Part shown: in pieces, positions 5,622 through 12,782 of the stretch
Position numbering within the stretch: position 1 is the first letter of the stretch
Layout of the letters: every line of letters begins with the position of its first letter
Source of the DNA: a bacterium
Lineage (GTDB): Bacteria > UBA8248
Reading direction: 5' to 3'
NCBI GenBank assembly: GCA_027622355.1
Contig: JAQBZT010000047.1
Span: 1-12,974 of the forward strand
Length of the DNA: 12,974 nucleotides
Program-made: the position numbers and the translations under genes
The notes under the pieces: generated by a model
Told to the model about the DNA's origin: nothing
Seen by the model: the letters and a program-made list of their open reading frames with translations, nothing else
Database searches by the model: none

Positions 5622-6803
5622 CTAGGAGGAGGTGGCTTCCTCGAAAACTTCCACAAGGCGGTTCATGTGATGTTCCGGCAGAAACCGGCGCCGGACCATA
5701 TCGCGTCCCGCCTGGCCATGCTTTTGCGCCAGCTCCGGGTCGGACAAATAGCTTTCAAGCGCCCGTGCCAGCCCGGGGACATCTTTTCGCGGAACGAGGG
5801 CGCCGGTCAAACCGTCGGTGAGCCAATCCGGGATTCCACCGACATCGAACGCCACCGCCGGCAGGCCGTGGGCCATGGCCTCGATGCCCACGATGCCGAA
5901 GGGTTCGGGCCAGATAGAGGGGACGACCGCCACCCGGGCGCGGCGGTAGGCCTCCGAAATGCGATCCCGCGGGATGAAGCCCGAAAAAACGATCTCGTGC
6001 CGGGAGGGGATCTCACCGGCCATCCGGCGCAGATCCGCGATGAAGGGGCCATCGCCCGCAATCTCGAGCGTCGTCGGGGCTTCGATGTGGGCGAGAGCCT
6101 GAAGGACGAGGTCGAATCCCTTCTCGGGGCTTGGCCGCCCCAGCAGGAGGATGCGGCGCTCGGGGGCGGGGCCCGCGGCTTCGATCTCCGCGCTCAGGCG
6201 GGTGTAGAGGTGGAGTACCTCCAACTGTTCGGGATTCATCCCGCTCTCGATGAGGAGTTCACGGACGTAGCGGCTCGGGAGGAGGAGGCGGTGCAGGCGG
6301 CCGCTCGCCTGTTGATTTTTGCGCACATCGCGCCACACCCGCAGCGCGGTGTCCGGCCGGCGGGGCATGCAGAGCTGGGTGTGGGCCTTCCAGAGGCAGT
6401 GCGCATCGAAGGGTTTCGTGCAGATGCCGTCCCAGGTGCGGGGCATCCGTCTTCCCGAGGGGCAGCTGAGGCGGAGGCCGAGGACGTACCGGACGGCGGG
6501 GGCGGATTCGCTCAGCAGCCCGATTGCCGCCGGGTTGAGGACCTGGGCGATGAAAATGACATCGGGCCGGAACTGCCGAAGCGCTTCCCGGATGGCGGGA
6601 AGGGCGCCTTTTCCGGTGTGATCGAACCCGAGGCCGCCCGGAACCCGGAACGCCGGGCGCGGGCCCGAATCATTTCCGGGCGCGGTATCGTGGAGGACGC
6701 CGACCTCGTGTCCCATCTGCTCGAGCCGCGAGATGGCGTCGAGAAAGTAGACCTCCGCGCCGCCGACGATGCTGTAGTGTTCGTTGCACGCGAGAATTCG
6801 CAT
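5622..6803 (-). CDS. Glycosyltransferase family 4 (393 aa)
   Basis: GT-B fold, retaining glycosyltransferase that moves a sugar from an NDP-sugar to a growing glycan at the cytoplasmic face of the membrane. The N-terminal half starts MRILACNEHY followed by the acceptor-side GGAEVYF loop. The C-terminal half has RPSPEKGFDLVLQAL and the E-x7-E donor motif (E300 and E308 in EPFGIVGIE), followed by GLPAVAFDVGG. A Cys-rich stretch near residue 140-180 (CPSG, GIC, AHC, QLC) recalls paired cysteines seen in a subgroup of GT4 enzymes. The frame is open upstream to 7007, but that extension is Pro/Arg-rich and overlaps the next gene, so the ATG at 6803 at the usual GT4 N-terminus was chosen (AGGAAAG about ten bases upstream). 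Donor and acceptor are unknown. It lies 50 bp downstream of the methyltransferase gene and 60 bp upstream of the cupin. Confidence 0.9.
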   Translation of the reverse strand: MRILACNEHYSIVGGAEVYFLDAISRLEQMGHEVGVLHDTAPGNDSGPRPAFRVPGGLGFDHTGKGALPAIREALRQFRPDVIFIAQVLNPAAIGLLSESAPAVRYVLGLRLSCPSGRRMPRTWDGICTKPFDAHCLWKAHTQLCMPRRPDTALRVWRDVRKNQQASGRLHRLLLPSRYVRELLIESGMNPEQLEVLHLYTRLSAEIEAAGPAPERRILLLGRPSPEKGFDLVLQALAHIEAPTTLEIAGDGPFIADLRRMAGEIPSRHEIVFSGFIPRDRISEAYRRARVAVVPSIWPEPFGIVGIEAMAHGLPAVAFDVGGIPDWLTDGLTGALVPRKDVPGLARALESYLSDPELAQKHGQAGRDMVRRRFLPEHHMNRLVEVFEEATSS

Positions 6804-6853
6804 ACGGGGGAATCTTTCCTGAGAGGGCCGTGGGGGCGGGAGCAGATAACGCC

Positions 6854-7669
6854 TCAGCTGGGCTTTTGAAAGACCACGATGACGTTCCGGCAGAGCAGAT
6901 GGCCGAACGCCGCTTCGAGCCCGGTAAAGGCCGCCTCCCACAGGCGAAGCAGTTGGGGGAAGGGCAGGTGCCGCCGGAGCGGGTTCCGGCGGTCGAGCTT
7001 TCTCCACAGATCCCGCACCACCCAGGCCGGCTCTCCCCAGGAGCGCCAGTAGCCCTCGCCCGCGTACGCGGCGGGGATGAGACCCGCCTGCCGCCCCAGG
7101 GCTTCCAGCCCTTTCTCAGTATAGTGGGTTTCCCAGCCCCAGGGCCAGGTGCCCGCGCGGATGCGCCGGGCCTTCATCACGGTGTAGCCCGTGAAGGTTT
7201 GCGGCACGCTGATGACCGCCCAGCCGCCGGGGCGGAGGAGGCGGAACTGCTCGGCCATCATCCCGGCCGGATCGGGGAAGTGCTCGACCAGCCCCTGATG
7301 AAAGACGAGAGAAAAAGTGCCGCTCCGGAAGGGGAGCTGAAACACATCTCCGCGGACGAGGCGCAGCCGCTGTTCGAGCTGGCTCGCGGCGCGCCGCACC
7401 ACCGAAAGGCTCCCCGCGGCGATGTCGATTCCCCAGAAATTCAGATGGGGGTAGCGTTTGGCGAGGATGCAGCTGTCGATGCCGGTGCCGCAGCCGAGCT
7501 CGATGGCGTGGCCGCCGCCGGGGGCATCATCCAGCGCCCGCTCGAGCAGGCCGAGGTAGCGGCCCCGCTCTTCCAGATGGGTTTTGCGCAGTTCCCGGAA
7601 ATCCGAGAGGCCCTCGTAGTCCTTGTAGATGGCCTCGAATTTTTCGACCGGAAGCGAAGGATCCGTCAT
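6854..7669 (-). CDS. Class I SAM-dependent methyltransferase (271 aa)
   Basis: Seven-stranded methyltransferase of the Methyltransf_11/25 type. SAM motif I is ELGCGTG (57-63), the acidic ribose-binding residue is D82 (GIDIA), and GDVFQLPF (107-114) marks the adenine pocket. HQGLVEHFPDP and LLRPGGWAVISVP complete the fold. The C-terminal 100 residues are less conserved and probably bind substrate. As first gene of the six-gene run it likely modifies the glycan or its sugar precursor, but O-, N- or C-methylation cannot be told apart. The frame is open upstream to 7951, overlapping the divergent TylF-like gene. The ATG at 7669 is the first Met giving a normal length, although its Shine-Dalgarno (a GA-rich stretch) is weak. 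No catalytic motif is missing. Confidence 0.88.
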   Translation of the reverse strand: MTDPSLPVEKFEAIYKDYEGLSDFRELRKTHLEERGRYLGLLERALDDAPGGGHAIELGCGTGIDSCILAKRYPHLNFWGIDIAAGSLSVVRRAASQLEQRLRLVRGDVFQLPFRSGTFSLVFHQGLVEHFPDPAGMMAEQFRLLRPGGWAVISVPQTFTGYTVMKARRIRAGTWPWGWETHYTEKGLEALGRQAGLIPAAYAGEGYWRSWGEPAWVVRDLWRKLDRRNPLRRHLPFPQLLRLWEAAFTGLEAAFGHLLCRNVIVVFQKPS

Positions 7670-7700
7670 CTCTCTCTCATGCGCCTGGAGGAAGGGCGTG

Positions 7701-7740
7701 CCCGAATGGGGAATATAACCCGAATGGCGGAAGGACTCAT
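7701..7740 (-). promoter_or_regulatory. Candidate promoter of the six-gene operon with 9-bp direct repeats
   Basis: On the minus strand, TATATT (7717-7712) could be a -10 box, with ATGAGT (7740-7735) 17 bp upstream as a poor -35. CCCGAATGG occurs exactly twice (7701-7709 and 7719-7727), 18 bp apart, flanking the -10. That pattern could be an operator or an activator site. The -35 matches consensus at only three of six positions, so this is tentative. Confidence 0.3.
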
Positions 7741-7764
7741 CCGCGGTGCGCGTCGCCGCCCGAT

Positions 7765-7793
7765 GTGAAGGGCCGCGCATATCGGCTAATATG
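7765..7793 (+). promoter_or_regulatory. Candidate promoter for the TylF-like gene
   Basis: TAATAT (7788-7793) is a fair -10 box. GTGAAG (7765-7770), 17 bp upstream, is a weak -35 with three matches. It lies about 60 bp before the start codon in the 181-bp divergent region 7670-7850, which contains no gene. Confidence 0.3.
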
Positions 7794-7850
7794 GCGGTCT
7801 CCGCAGCGGGATTTCGCAGGGTGCCGGGCCCATCAGGAAAGGTTGTGCCG

Positions 7851-8630
7851 ATGAAGGAATTTGCGAAGCGTCTTTTCCGCGGGCTGGGTTTCGACATCGT
7901 TCGCCGCGGCTCGGTGCCGAGCGATCTGCGCCGCATCCGGAGCGATTTCACGGCGGAGGAGCTGGCGCTGGTTCAGGAGGTCTCCCCCCATACCCAGACC
8001 GGCCCCGAGCGCATCCTCGCCCTCGTGCGCGCGGTGGAGTATGTCGTGGCGAACGGCATTCCGGGAGCGATCGTCGAGTGCGGCGTGTGGAAGGGGGGGA
8101 GCATGCTGGCGGCGACGAAAACCCTGAGCCGGCTCGGCGTCTCCGATCGGGAGCTTTATCTGTTCGATACCTTTCAGGGTCTGACTGCGCCGGGAGAGCA
8201 AGATGTCTCGCTCTGGGGGACGGACGCTTCGGCGGAATACCGGAAATTCGAGGACGAGGCGGAAGCGGGCCCGGATATCTTCGCGCTGAACATCGCGCCG
8301 CGCGAGGGGGTCGAGAATCTGATGCGTGGCTCCGGGTATCCGTGGGAAAAATTTCATTTCATCGAAGGCAAGGTGGAGGACACCCTTCCCGCGGCGGCGC
8401 CGGAGCGGATTGCGCTGCTCCGCCTCGATACGGACTGGTATGAATCCACGCGCCACGAGATGTTGCACCTCTTCCCGCGCCTCGCGAAGGGGGGCGTTCT
8501 CATCCTCGATGACTACGGCGAGTGGCTGGGCGCGCGGAGGGCGGTGGATGAATATTTGGCCGAACACAAGGTGCCCATGCTTCTCAACCGCATCGACTAT
8601 ACCGGCCGGGTGGGCGTCAAGCTCGAATGA
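7851..8630 (+). CDS. TylF/MycF-family SAM-dependent O-methyltransferase (259 aa)
   Basis: Macrocin-O-methyltransferase family, metal-dependent enzymes that methylate a sugar hydroxyl. SAM binding is marked by AIVECGVWKGGSM (73-85) and LYLFDTFQGL (102-111). RLDTDWYEST (191-200) and LDDYGEW (219-225) supply the acidic metal and catalytic residues (D193, D220, D221). The length is close to characterised members. The ATG at 7851 has AGGAAAGG (7835-7842) 8 bases upstream. The frame also runs from 7746, without support. The gene stands alone on the plus strand inside an otherwise minus-strand glycan cluster, divergent from the operon and ending 33 bp from the convergent flippase gene. It probably O-methylates a sugar of the same glycan. 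Homologues also occur as rhamnosyl or spore-coat methyltransferases, so the substrate is open. Confidence 0.9.
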   Translation: MKEFAKRLFRGLGFDIVRRGSVPSDLRRIRSDFTAEELALVQEVSPHTQTGPERILALVRAVEYVVANGIPGAIVECGVWKGGSMLAATKTLSRLGVSDRELYLFDTFQGLTAPGEQDVSLWGTDASAEYRKFEDEAEAGPDIFALNIAPREGVENLMRGSGYPWEKFHFIEGKVEDTLPAAAPERIALLRLDTDWYESTRHEMLHLFPRLAKGGVLILDDYGEWLGARRAVDEYLAEHKVPMLLNRIDYTGRVGVKLE

Positions 8631-8663
8631 CCCCAGCGCGATTTTCCGAAAAGGGTATTTCGC

Positions 8664-10142
8664 TCAGGCGCTCTCCGGTGCCCGGACTTCAGCGGCGGCC
8701 GCTGGGCGCCGCCGCAGATTTTTGATCAGCTCGCCGAACTGCCGCCGGTGGATGAAGATGAAGATCGCCGCCGCGGCCAGAAGCACCCCCCCGCCCGCGA
8801 GGCGCCCCGGCCATGTGGCCGCGAGGCGCCCGCCTCCCGCGAAGAGATAGGCCCGCCAGGAGAGCCAGACGGCCGCCACCCCCATGATGGGAACCCAGGG
8901 GTTGGGGAGAAGCCCCGTGCGGTGGCGCACGAAGAAGGGCGCTACCAGAACGACGGCGGCGTCGCTGATCACGGTGGCCCAGGCGGCGCCGTAGCCCCCC
9001 CACCTCGGGATGAAATAGAAGTTCAGCCCGACGTTGACCACCGCGGCCAGGATGCGCGTGGTGAGAAAGCCCGGCCCCTGGATTCCAACGGCGACGATGG
9101 TGTGGCCCAGCGCGTTGCTGACGTAAATAATGACGGCGGCGATGGAGAGGATGCGGAGAATGGCGATGGCATCCGTGAAGAGGGGGCTGTACAGGTTGCG
9201 GATCAGATCGGCCCCGAAGACGACCATCACCCCGGCGACCAGGGCGCCCAGCATGGCGAGGTAGTTGATGGTCTGCTGGTAGATCCAGCGGAACCCTTCC
9301 GGGTTTTTGGGCCATCTTTCCGCGAGGAGGGGGGAGAGGGAGCTCATCACGACCCCCGAGCCGAGCAGCGCCAGATCGATGAACTTGAAGGCGGCGGCGT
9401 ACTGGCCCACCGCCTCGGGGCCCTTCATCCACTCGAGCATCAGGGTGTCCACCCGGAAGTAGACGACCCAGAGGATTCCGGTCAGGCCGATGACGGCGGA
9501 CTCCTTCAGGATGCGGCGGACCCACTCGCGCTCCCACATCCAGCGGAAGGGCGCCACTCCCCGAAGCCTGAAATAGAAGAAGAGGGCCCGCGGCATCCGC
9601 ACGAATACGTGCGCGGCAATCAGCCACTCCACCGGCCAGCCGTTTTGTCTCCCGAAGAGGACAACGCCCAGGGTGAGGAGTTGGGAGATGACGGAGCCCG
9701 CGGCGACGTTTCCGCCCCGCAGGTGGGCCCGGTGGACGATCTCGAAGGTGTCGACGGCGGCGACGTAGTGCGTCAGCAGCAGGAAGACCACGGCCCACGT
9801 GTAGGCGGGGTCGTAGTCCCGCGAGAAAAGATAGGCGGCGCCCGCGAGGAGGGCGGCGGTGGCGAAAACGAGCTTCAGGACGATGCCGGCGGTGACGATG
9901 GGGTTGGACTGGTCCTTGTTCCGCGCCACCTCGCGCAGAAGGATCGTGTCGAAGCCGAAGTTGGCGATGACGGCGGTGAAGTTCAGGTAGACGAAGGCGA
10001 GGGCGAACTGCCCGTAGAAAGCGACGCCGAGATAGCGGGCCAGCGCCCGGGTGATGTAGAGGCCGATGAGCGCGTTGACGGCCACGCCCAGGACGAGGAG
10101 CGCCGAGTTGGAAAAGATTCTGGGTTTGAGGTCGTTTTCCAA
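8664..10142 (-). CDS. Polysaccharide flippase, Wzx/MATE-like (492 aa)
   Basis: Integral inner-membrane protein of the MVF/MATE superfamily, expected to flip undecaprenyl-linked oligosaccharide to the periplasm. About 12-14 hydrophobic segments are spread along the chain. The N-terminal half shows the family's SNSALLVLGVAVNALIGLYITRALARYLG start and an NFGFDTILLREVAR loop. The tail is Arg/Ala-rich (LRRRPAAAAEVRAPESA) and probably cytoplasmic. The start is a TTG at 10142, chosen because GAGGAA lies seven bases upstream, nothing before it looks like Wzx, and a normal N-terminus follows. The longer open frame to 10577 overlaps the GT9 gene in another frame. The Shine-Dalgarno overlaps the GT9 stop codon (11 bp between genes), so the two are likely co-translated. 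Charge-rich MATE sites vary, so substrate cannot be predicted. Confidence 0.87.
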   Translation of the reverse strand: MENDLKPRIFSNSALLVLGVAVNALIGLYITRALARYLGVAFYGQFALAFVYLNFTAVIANFGFDTILLREVARNKDQSNPIVTAGIVLKLVFATAALLAGAAYLFSRDYDPAYTWAVVFLLLTHYVAAVDTFEIVHRAHLRGGNVAAGSVISQLLTLGVVLFGRQNGWPVEWLIAAHVFVRMPRALFFYFRLRGVAPFRWMWEREWVRRILKESAVIGLTGILWVVYFRVDTLMLEWMKGPEAVGQYAAAFKFIDLALLGSGVVMSSLSPLLAERWPKNPEGFRWIYQQTINYLAMLGALVAGVMVVFGADLIRNLYSPLFTDAIAILRILSIAAVIIYVSNALGHTIVAVGIQGPGFLTTRILAAVVNVGLNFYFIPRWGGYGAAWATVISDAAVVLVAPFFVRHRTGLLPNPWVPIMGVAAVWLSWRAYLFAGGGRLAATWPGRLAGGGVLLAAAAIFIFIHRRQFGELIKNLRRRPAAAAEVRAPESA

Positions 10143-10153
10143 GAGACGGTTCC

Positions 10154-11257
10154 TCAGGCGCGGTGTCCGGAACGGGCACCGATCTGTTTTCGGCAGGCCG
10201 CGAGAACGTCCGCGGCGGTGAGTTGGATGGGGGCCGCCGGGGAGTTTTCCCTGCCCACGAGGCAAAGAATGCGGTCGGTCCCGGGCCGGTAGCGGCCGAT
10301 GTTCTCCCGCTTGAAAAGCGCGACTGAAGGGGCACCCGCCGCCCATGCGAGGTGAAGGGCGGCGGTGTCGCAGGTCAGGAAAAGATCCATCTTCCGCATG
10401 AGCGCCCCGGTGCCGTGGAAGCCAATCCGGCCGACGGTGTCCACCGCGCCCTCGCCGAATCTTTGGGCCAGCCGGGCGGTAAGGGCGGCCTCTGCGGGCC
10501 CGCCCGTCAGCAGGAACCGGGCGTTCTTCTCTTGCCGAAGCCCGCGCATGACCTCGAGAAATAAATCCTCGGCCCACACTTTTTCGGGGCGGTCGCTGCC
10601 GGGGTTCACGCCGACGAGCGGGCCCCCTCCGGGAAGGCGATCCGCGAGGGCGGCGGCTGTTTGTTCATCCGCGGCGCTCGGCCAGATTTCGAGGGCTTCT
10701 CCCGCAGGATTCGCGATGCCGAGCCGGGCGATCAGCTCCAGGTTGATGTCTCGCTCGTTGCGGGGCGTCTCCAGCGTCTCCGCGAGGGCGGTGTGGTAGA
10801 AGGTCCCGGCGCCTCGCGTGTCCCTTCCGGCGAGATGGGGAATTCCCATCGACCGGAAAAGGAGTCCCATCCGCACCGCGCCCTTGGGGGAGTAGAGCCC
10901 CATAAGGTTGACGGCGAGGTCGTATCTTTTTCTGCGGATGCGCACAAGGGCGGAGAGGAGCGCGCCCCAGCCGGCGGTGAAGGCGTTATTTCCCGGGGCC
11001 GAGTGCAAATCGACGGGAAAAATTTCTTCGACGTGGGGGCAGCCCTGCGCGGCGCGGGCGCTCTTCGTGCTGGTGAGAAGATCCACCCGGGCGCCTTCTC
11101 CGCAGCCACGCAGCGCCCGGATGGCGGGCACCGCCAGCAGAAAGTCTCCCATTCCCGCGATTTGCACCGCCAGGATGCGCGACTTCTCGAGGCGGGGGGC
11201 CTGGTTCGCCCGTTGGGCCCGCAGCCGCTCCAGCAGCCAGTCCTGAAGGGGGGTCAT
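10154..11257 (-). CDS. Glycosyltransferase family 9, ADP-heptose:LPS heptosyltransferase-like (367 aa)
   Basis: GT-B enzyme family of LPS heptosyltransferases, transferring a heptose or other sugar to the LPS core or a lipid-linked glycan on the cytoplasmic side. The N-terminal half has ILAVQIAGMGDFLLAVPAIRALR, matching the usual ILxxRLxAIGDVLLxxPALRALR, with Met-Gly-Asp (36-38) as the family's catalytic Asp region. The C-terminal half has GVNPGSDRPEKVW and DLFLTCDTAALHLAWAAGAPSVALF, the donor site. The ATG at 11257 follows AGAAGG too closely for an ideal Shine-Dalgarno, and the open frame to 11398 contains no family sequence, so this start is the best but not certain. It is the first gene of a two-gene operon with the flippase. 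WaaC/WaaF-type versus other GT9 (for example O-antigen) specificity is undecided. Confidence 0.87.
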   Translation of the reverse strand: MTPLQDWLLERLRAQRANQAPRLEKSRILAVQIAGMGDFLLAVPAIRALRGCGEGARVDLLTSTKSARAAQGCPHVEEIFPVDLHSAPGNNAFTAGWGALLSALVRIRRKRYDLAVNLMGLYSPKGAVRMGLLFRSMGIPHLAGRDTRGAGTFYHTALAETLETPRNERDINLELIARLGIANPAGEALEIWPSAADEQTAAALADRLPGGGPLVGVNPGSDRPEKVWAEDLFLEVMRGLRQEKNARFLLTGGPAEAALTARLAQRFGEGAVDTVGRIGFHGTGALMRKMDLFLTCDTAALHLAWAAGAPSVALFKRENIGRYRPGTDRILCLVGRENSPAAPIQLTAADVLAACRKQIGARSGHRA

Positions 11258-11317
11258 GCCTTCTCTGGGGTCGGGTGCGATCAACAAAGAGAGATTCCCC
11301 TGCCGGGAGGAAAAAAT

Positions 11318-11327
11318 CGGATATCCG
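11318..11327. promoter_or_regulatory. 10-bp perfect palindrome near a predicted transcription start
   Basis: CGGATATCCG is a perfect palindrome just downstream of the predicted minus-strand -10 box (11342-11337), at about the expected transcription start or early leader of the GT9-flippase operon. A regulator binding here would block or slow transcription. Ten-base palindromes are expected by chance at about this scale, so this is only a candidate. Confidence 0.25.
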
Positions 11328-11336
11328 GGCGGGGTC

Positions 11337-11365
11337 AGTATAGCCGAGACCGGAAGTGGAGCGAA
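11337..11365 (-). promoter_or_regulatory. Predicted sigma-70-type promoter of the GT9-flippase operon
   Basis: On the minus strand, TATACT (11342-11337) is a five-of-six -10 match with TTCGCT (11365-11360) 17 bp upstream as a weak -35. The start would be near 11330, giving a leader of about 70 nt before the GT9 ATG. The strong -10 and divergent position support it. The weak -35 suggests control by an activator or at the nearby palindrome. Confidence 0.5.
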
Positions 11366-11374
11366 GAACGCTCC
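11358..11374. promoter_or_regulatory. 17-bp inverted repeat between divergent promoters
   Basis: GGAGCG and CGCTCC are perfect 6-bp arms around AAGAA. The repeat overlaps the predicted minus-strand -35 and ends 11 bp before the predicted plus-strand -35 (11386), an ideal place for one regulator to control both divergent units. It could also form an RNA hairpin, but both predicted starts lie outside it. Confidence 0.4.
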
Positions 11375-11385
11375 CCGCAGCCGGT

Positions 11386-11414
11386 TTGACCTGTCCACCC
11401 CTCCTTCCTAGACT
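11386..11414 (+). promoter_or_regulatory. Predicted sigma-70 promoter of the iron-sulfur protein gene
   Basis: TTGACC (11386-11391, five of six) and TAGACT (11409-11414, four of six) are separated by exactly 17 bp. The start would be near 11421, giving a leader of about 40 nt with GGGGAG (11450-11455) before the ATG at 11462. This is the best-matching promoter in the window. Confidence 0.6.
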
Positions 11415-11461
11415 GTCGCCATCTGCCGCCATTTCAGCGGACGCCTTGTGGGGAGAGCCGG

Positions 11462-12754
11462 ATGAGCGATGGTCTGGAGGGCCGGTTTGCATCCTGGATG
11501 CAGGCCCGGATCGATCGGATCACCGCGGCGTGCACCTACTGCGGAAAATGCTACGAAGTCTGCCCGATGGTGCCCTACGGGGAGGCCCGGGGCGCCGGCC
11601 CGGAGCAGGTCACCCGCGCCGTCGTGGACATTCTCAACGATCGGCCCCATGCGCGCGCGGGCGCGGTCTGGGCCGAGACCTGTCAGAAAAGCGGTGTTTG
11701 CATCGAGGCCTGCCCGGAGGATGTGAATCCTCGGGAGATGCTCTCCTATGCCAAGCTGAAGCTCAAGTGGAAGGCGGAGGATGCGGAGCATATCGCGAAA
11801 AACGGCCGCGATTATTTCAAGAGTCTCAGCCGGGCGATCCGGCTCATGATGGCGTTTCAGGCGGAGCCGGATCTTTTCAAGGAGCTGACGTCGGTCCGCA
11901 GCGGCAAGAAAAAGAACATGGACGCGGTTTTCTATTTCGGCTGCAACATTCTTCAGACGCCCCACATTCTTCTCTCGTGCATTGATGTCTTCGACCGGAT
12001 GGGGCTCTCCTACGAGGTGGCGGGGGGCATGGCCCATTGCTGCGGGATCAACCACATCCGGCGGGGAGATTTGACCGCCGGGGCGGCAATGGGCGCCAAG
12101 TCGCTCCAGCATTTCAGGGCCCATGAGCCGGAGATGGTGATTACTTTTTGTCCCACCTGCCAGATGCAGTACACGGAGTACATTCATCTCTACGAGGCGC
12201 CCGAAGTGGAAAAGCTGCCTTTTGTGCACATTACGCAGTACCTGGCCGGCAACCTGGACAAGCTCCGCGCGCTCTGTACGCACCCGGTCCGGAAGCGGAT
12301 CGCCCTTCACGAACATACCGGGACGGACGGCGTGGCCGAAAACATCCGCAAGGTTCTGGGGGCGGTGCCGGGCCTGGAACTGGTCGAGGTGGCCCAGCGC
12401 GCGGATCACGGCTACCAGTGTCCCACTCTGCTGATTCCCGAAGCGAAGGCCGCCATGCGGGAGAAACTGTTCTCCTCGGCGGAAAGCGCCGGTGTGGACG
12501 CACTCGTGACGATTTACCACAGCTGCCACCGGGAGCTGTGCGGAGAGGAGAAGAGACACAGTTTCCGGGTCGTGAATTTCATGTCGATTCTGGGGGAGGC
12601 GATGGGCTTCTCCTATCCGGATCAGACGCAAGCCTTCAAGCTGTATGAAGATATCGATCGGGTGATTGCCGAAGCGGAGGATTTGCTGCGGGAGAATGGG
12701 GTGGACCCCGGGAAAATGCGGGATGAGCTGGAGAGGGTTCTCTATGCCAGGTGA
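11462..12754 (+). CDS. HdrD/GlpC-like (Fe-S) oxidoreductase with CCG domains (430 aa)
   Basis: Cytosolic or membrane-associated electron-transfer protein related to HdrC/HdrB, HdrD, GlpC and LutA. The N-terminal ferredoxin-like part has a full 4Fe-4S motif (C24, C27, C30, C34; CTYCGKCYEVCP). The second motif has C74, S77, C80 and C84 (CQKSGVCIEACP), with Ser in place of one Cys. The first CCG domain is complete: C161, C193-C194, C230 and C233, with the spacing (31, then 35, then 2) that fits CX31-39CCX35-36CX2C. The second CCG domain is degenerate: H283, H285, one Cys (C320) instead of two, then C355 and C360. So one noncubane cluster site is predicted intact and the other doubtful. The ATG at 11462 has GGGGAG six bases upstream. 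Electron donor and acceptor are unknown; no flavoprotein or membrane partner is in view. Confidence 0.9.
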   Translation: MSDGLEGRFASWMQARIDRITAACTYCGKCYEVCPMVPYGEARGAGPEQVTRAVVDILNDRPHARAGAVWAETCQKSGVCIEACPEDVNPREMLSYAKLKLKWKAEDAEHIAKNGRDYFKSLSRAIRLMMAFQAEPDLFKELTSVRSGKKKNMDAVFYFGCNILQTPHILLSCIDVFDRMGLSYEVAGGMAHCCGINHIRRGDLTAGAAMGAKSLQHFRAHEPEMVITFCPTCQMQYTEYIHLYEAPEVEKLPFVHITQYLAGNLDKLRALCTHPVRKRIALHEHTGTDGVAENIRKVLGAVPGLELVEVAQRADHGYQCPTLLIPEAKAAMREKLFSSAESAGVDALVTIYHSCHRELCGEEKRHSFRVVNFMSILGEAMGFSYPDQTQAFKLYEDIDRVIAEAEDLLRENGVDPGKMRDELERVLYAR

Positions 12755-12782
12755 CCGTTTCGGCTGCTATGGAGGAAATGGC

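Noticed and set aside
5028..6869. Long plus-strand open frame (613 codons) opposite the GT4 and cupin genes
   Set aside because: Shadow frame: it covers several minus-strand genes with recognised domains and shows no domain of its own.
8642..8652. TTTTCCGAAAA as a bidirectional terminator between the TylF-like and flippase genes
   Set aside because: Only four A/T pairs around a 3-nt loop, with no GC stem, so too weak to be called a terminator.
8748..10292. Long plus-strand open frame (514 codons) opposite the flippase and GT9 genes
   Set aside because: Charged, Gly/Asp/Glu-rich translation typical of antisense to a membrane protein, with no domain or start signal.
11408..12631. Long minus-strand open frame (407 codons) opposite the Fe-S protein gene
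   Set aside because: The plus strand shows a full set of Fe-S motifs, Shine-Dalgarno and promoter. The minus frame shows no recognisable protein.
12752..12754. A second selenocysteine TGA at the end of the Fe-S gene
   Set aside because: The following codons have no CCG or ferredoxin sequence and no SECIS-like hairpin, and a Shine-Dalgarno for the next gene follows. An ordinary stop.
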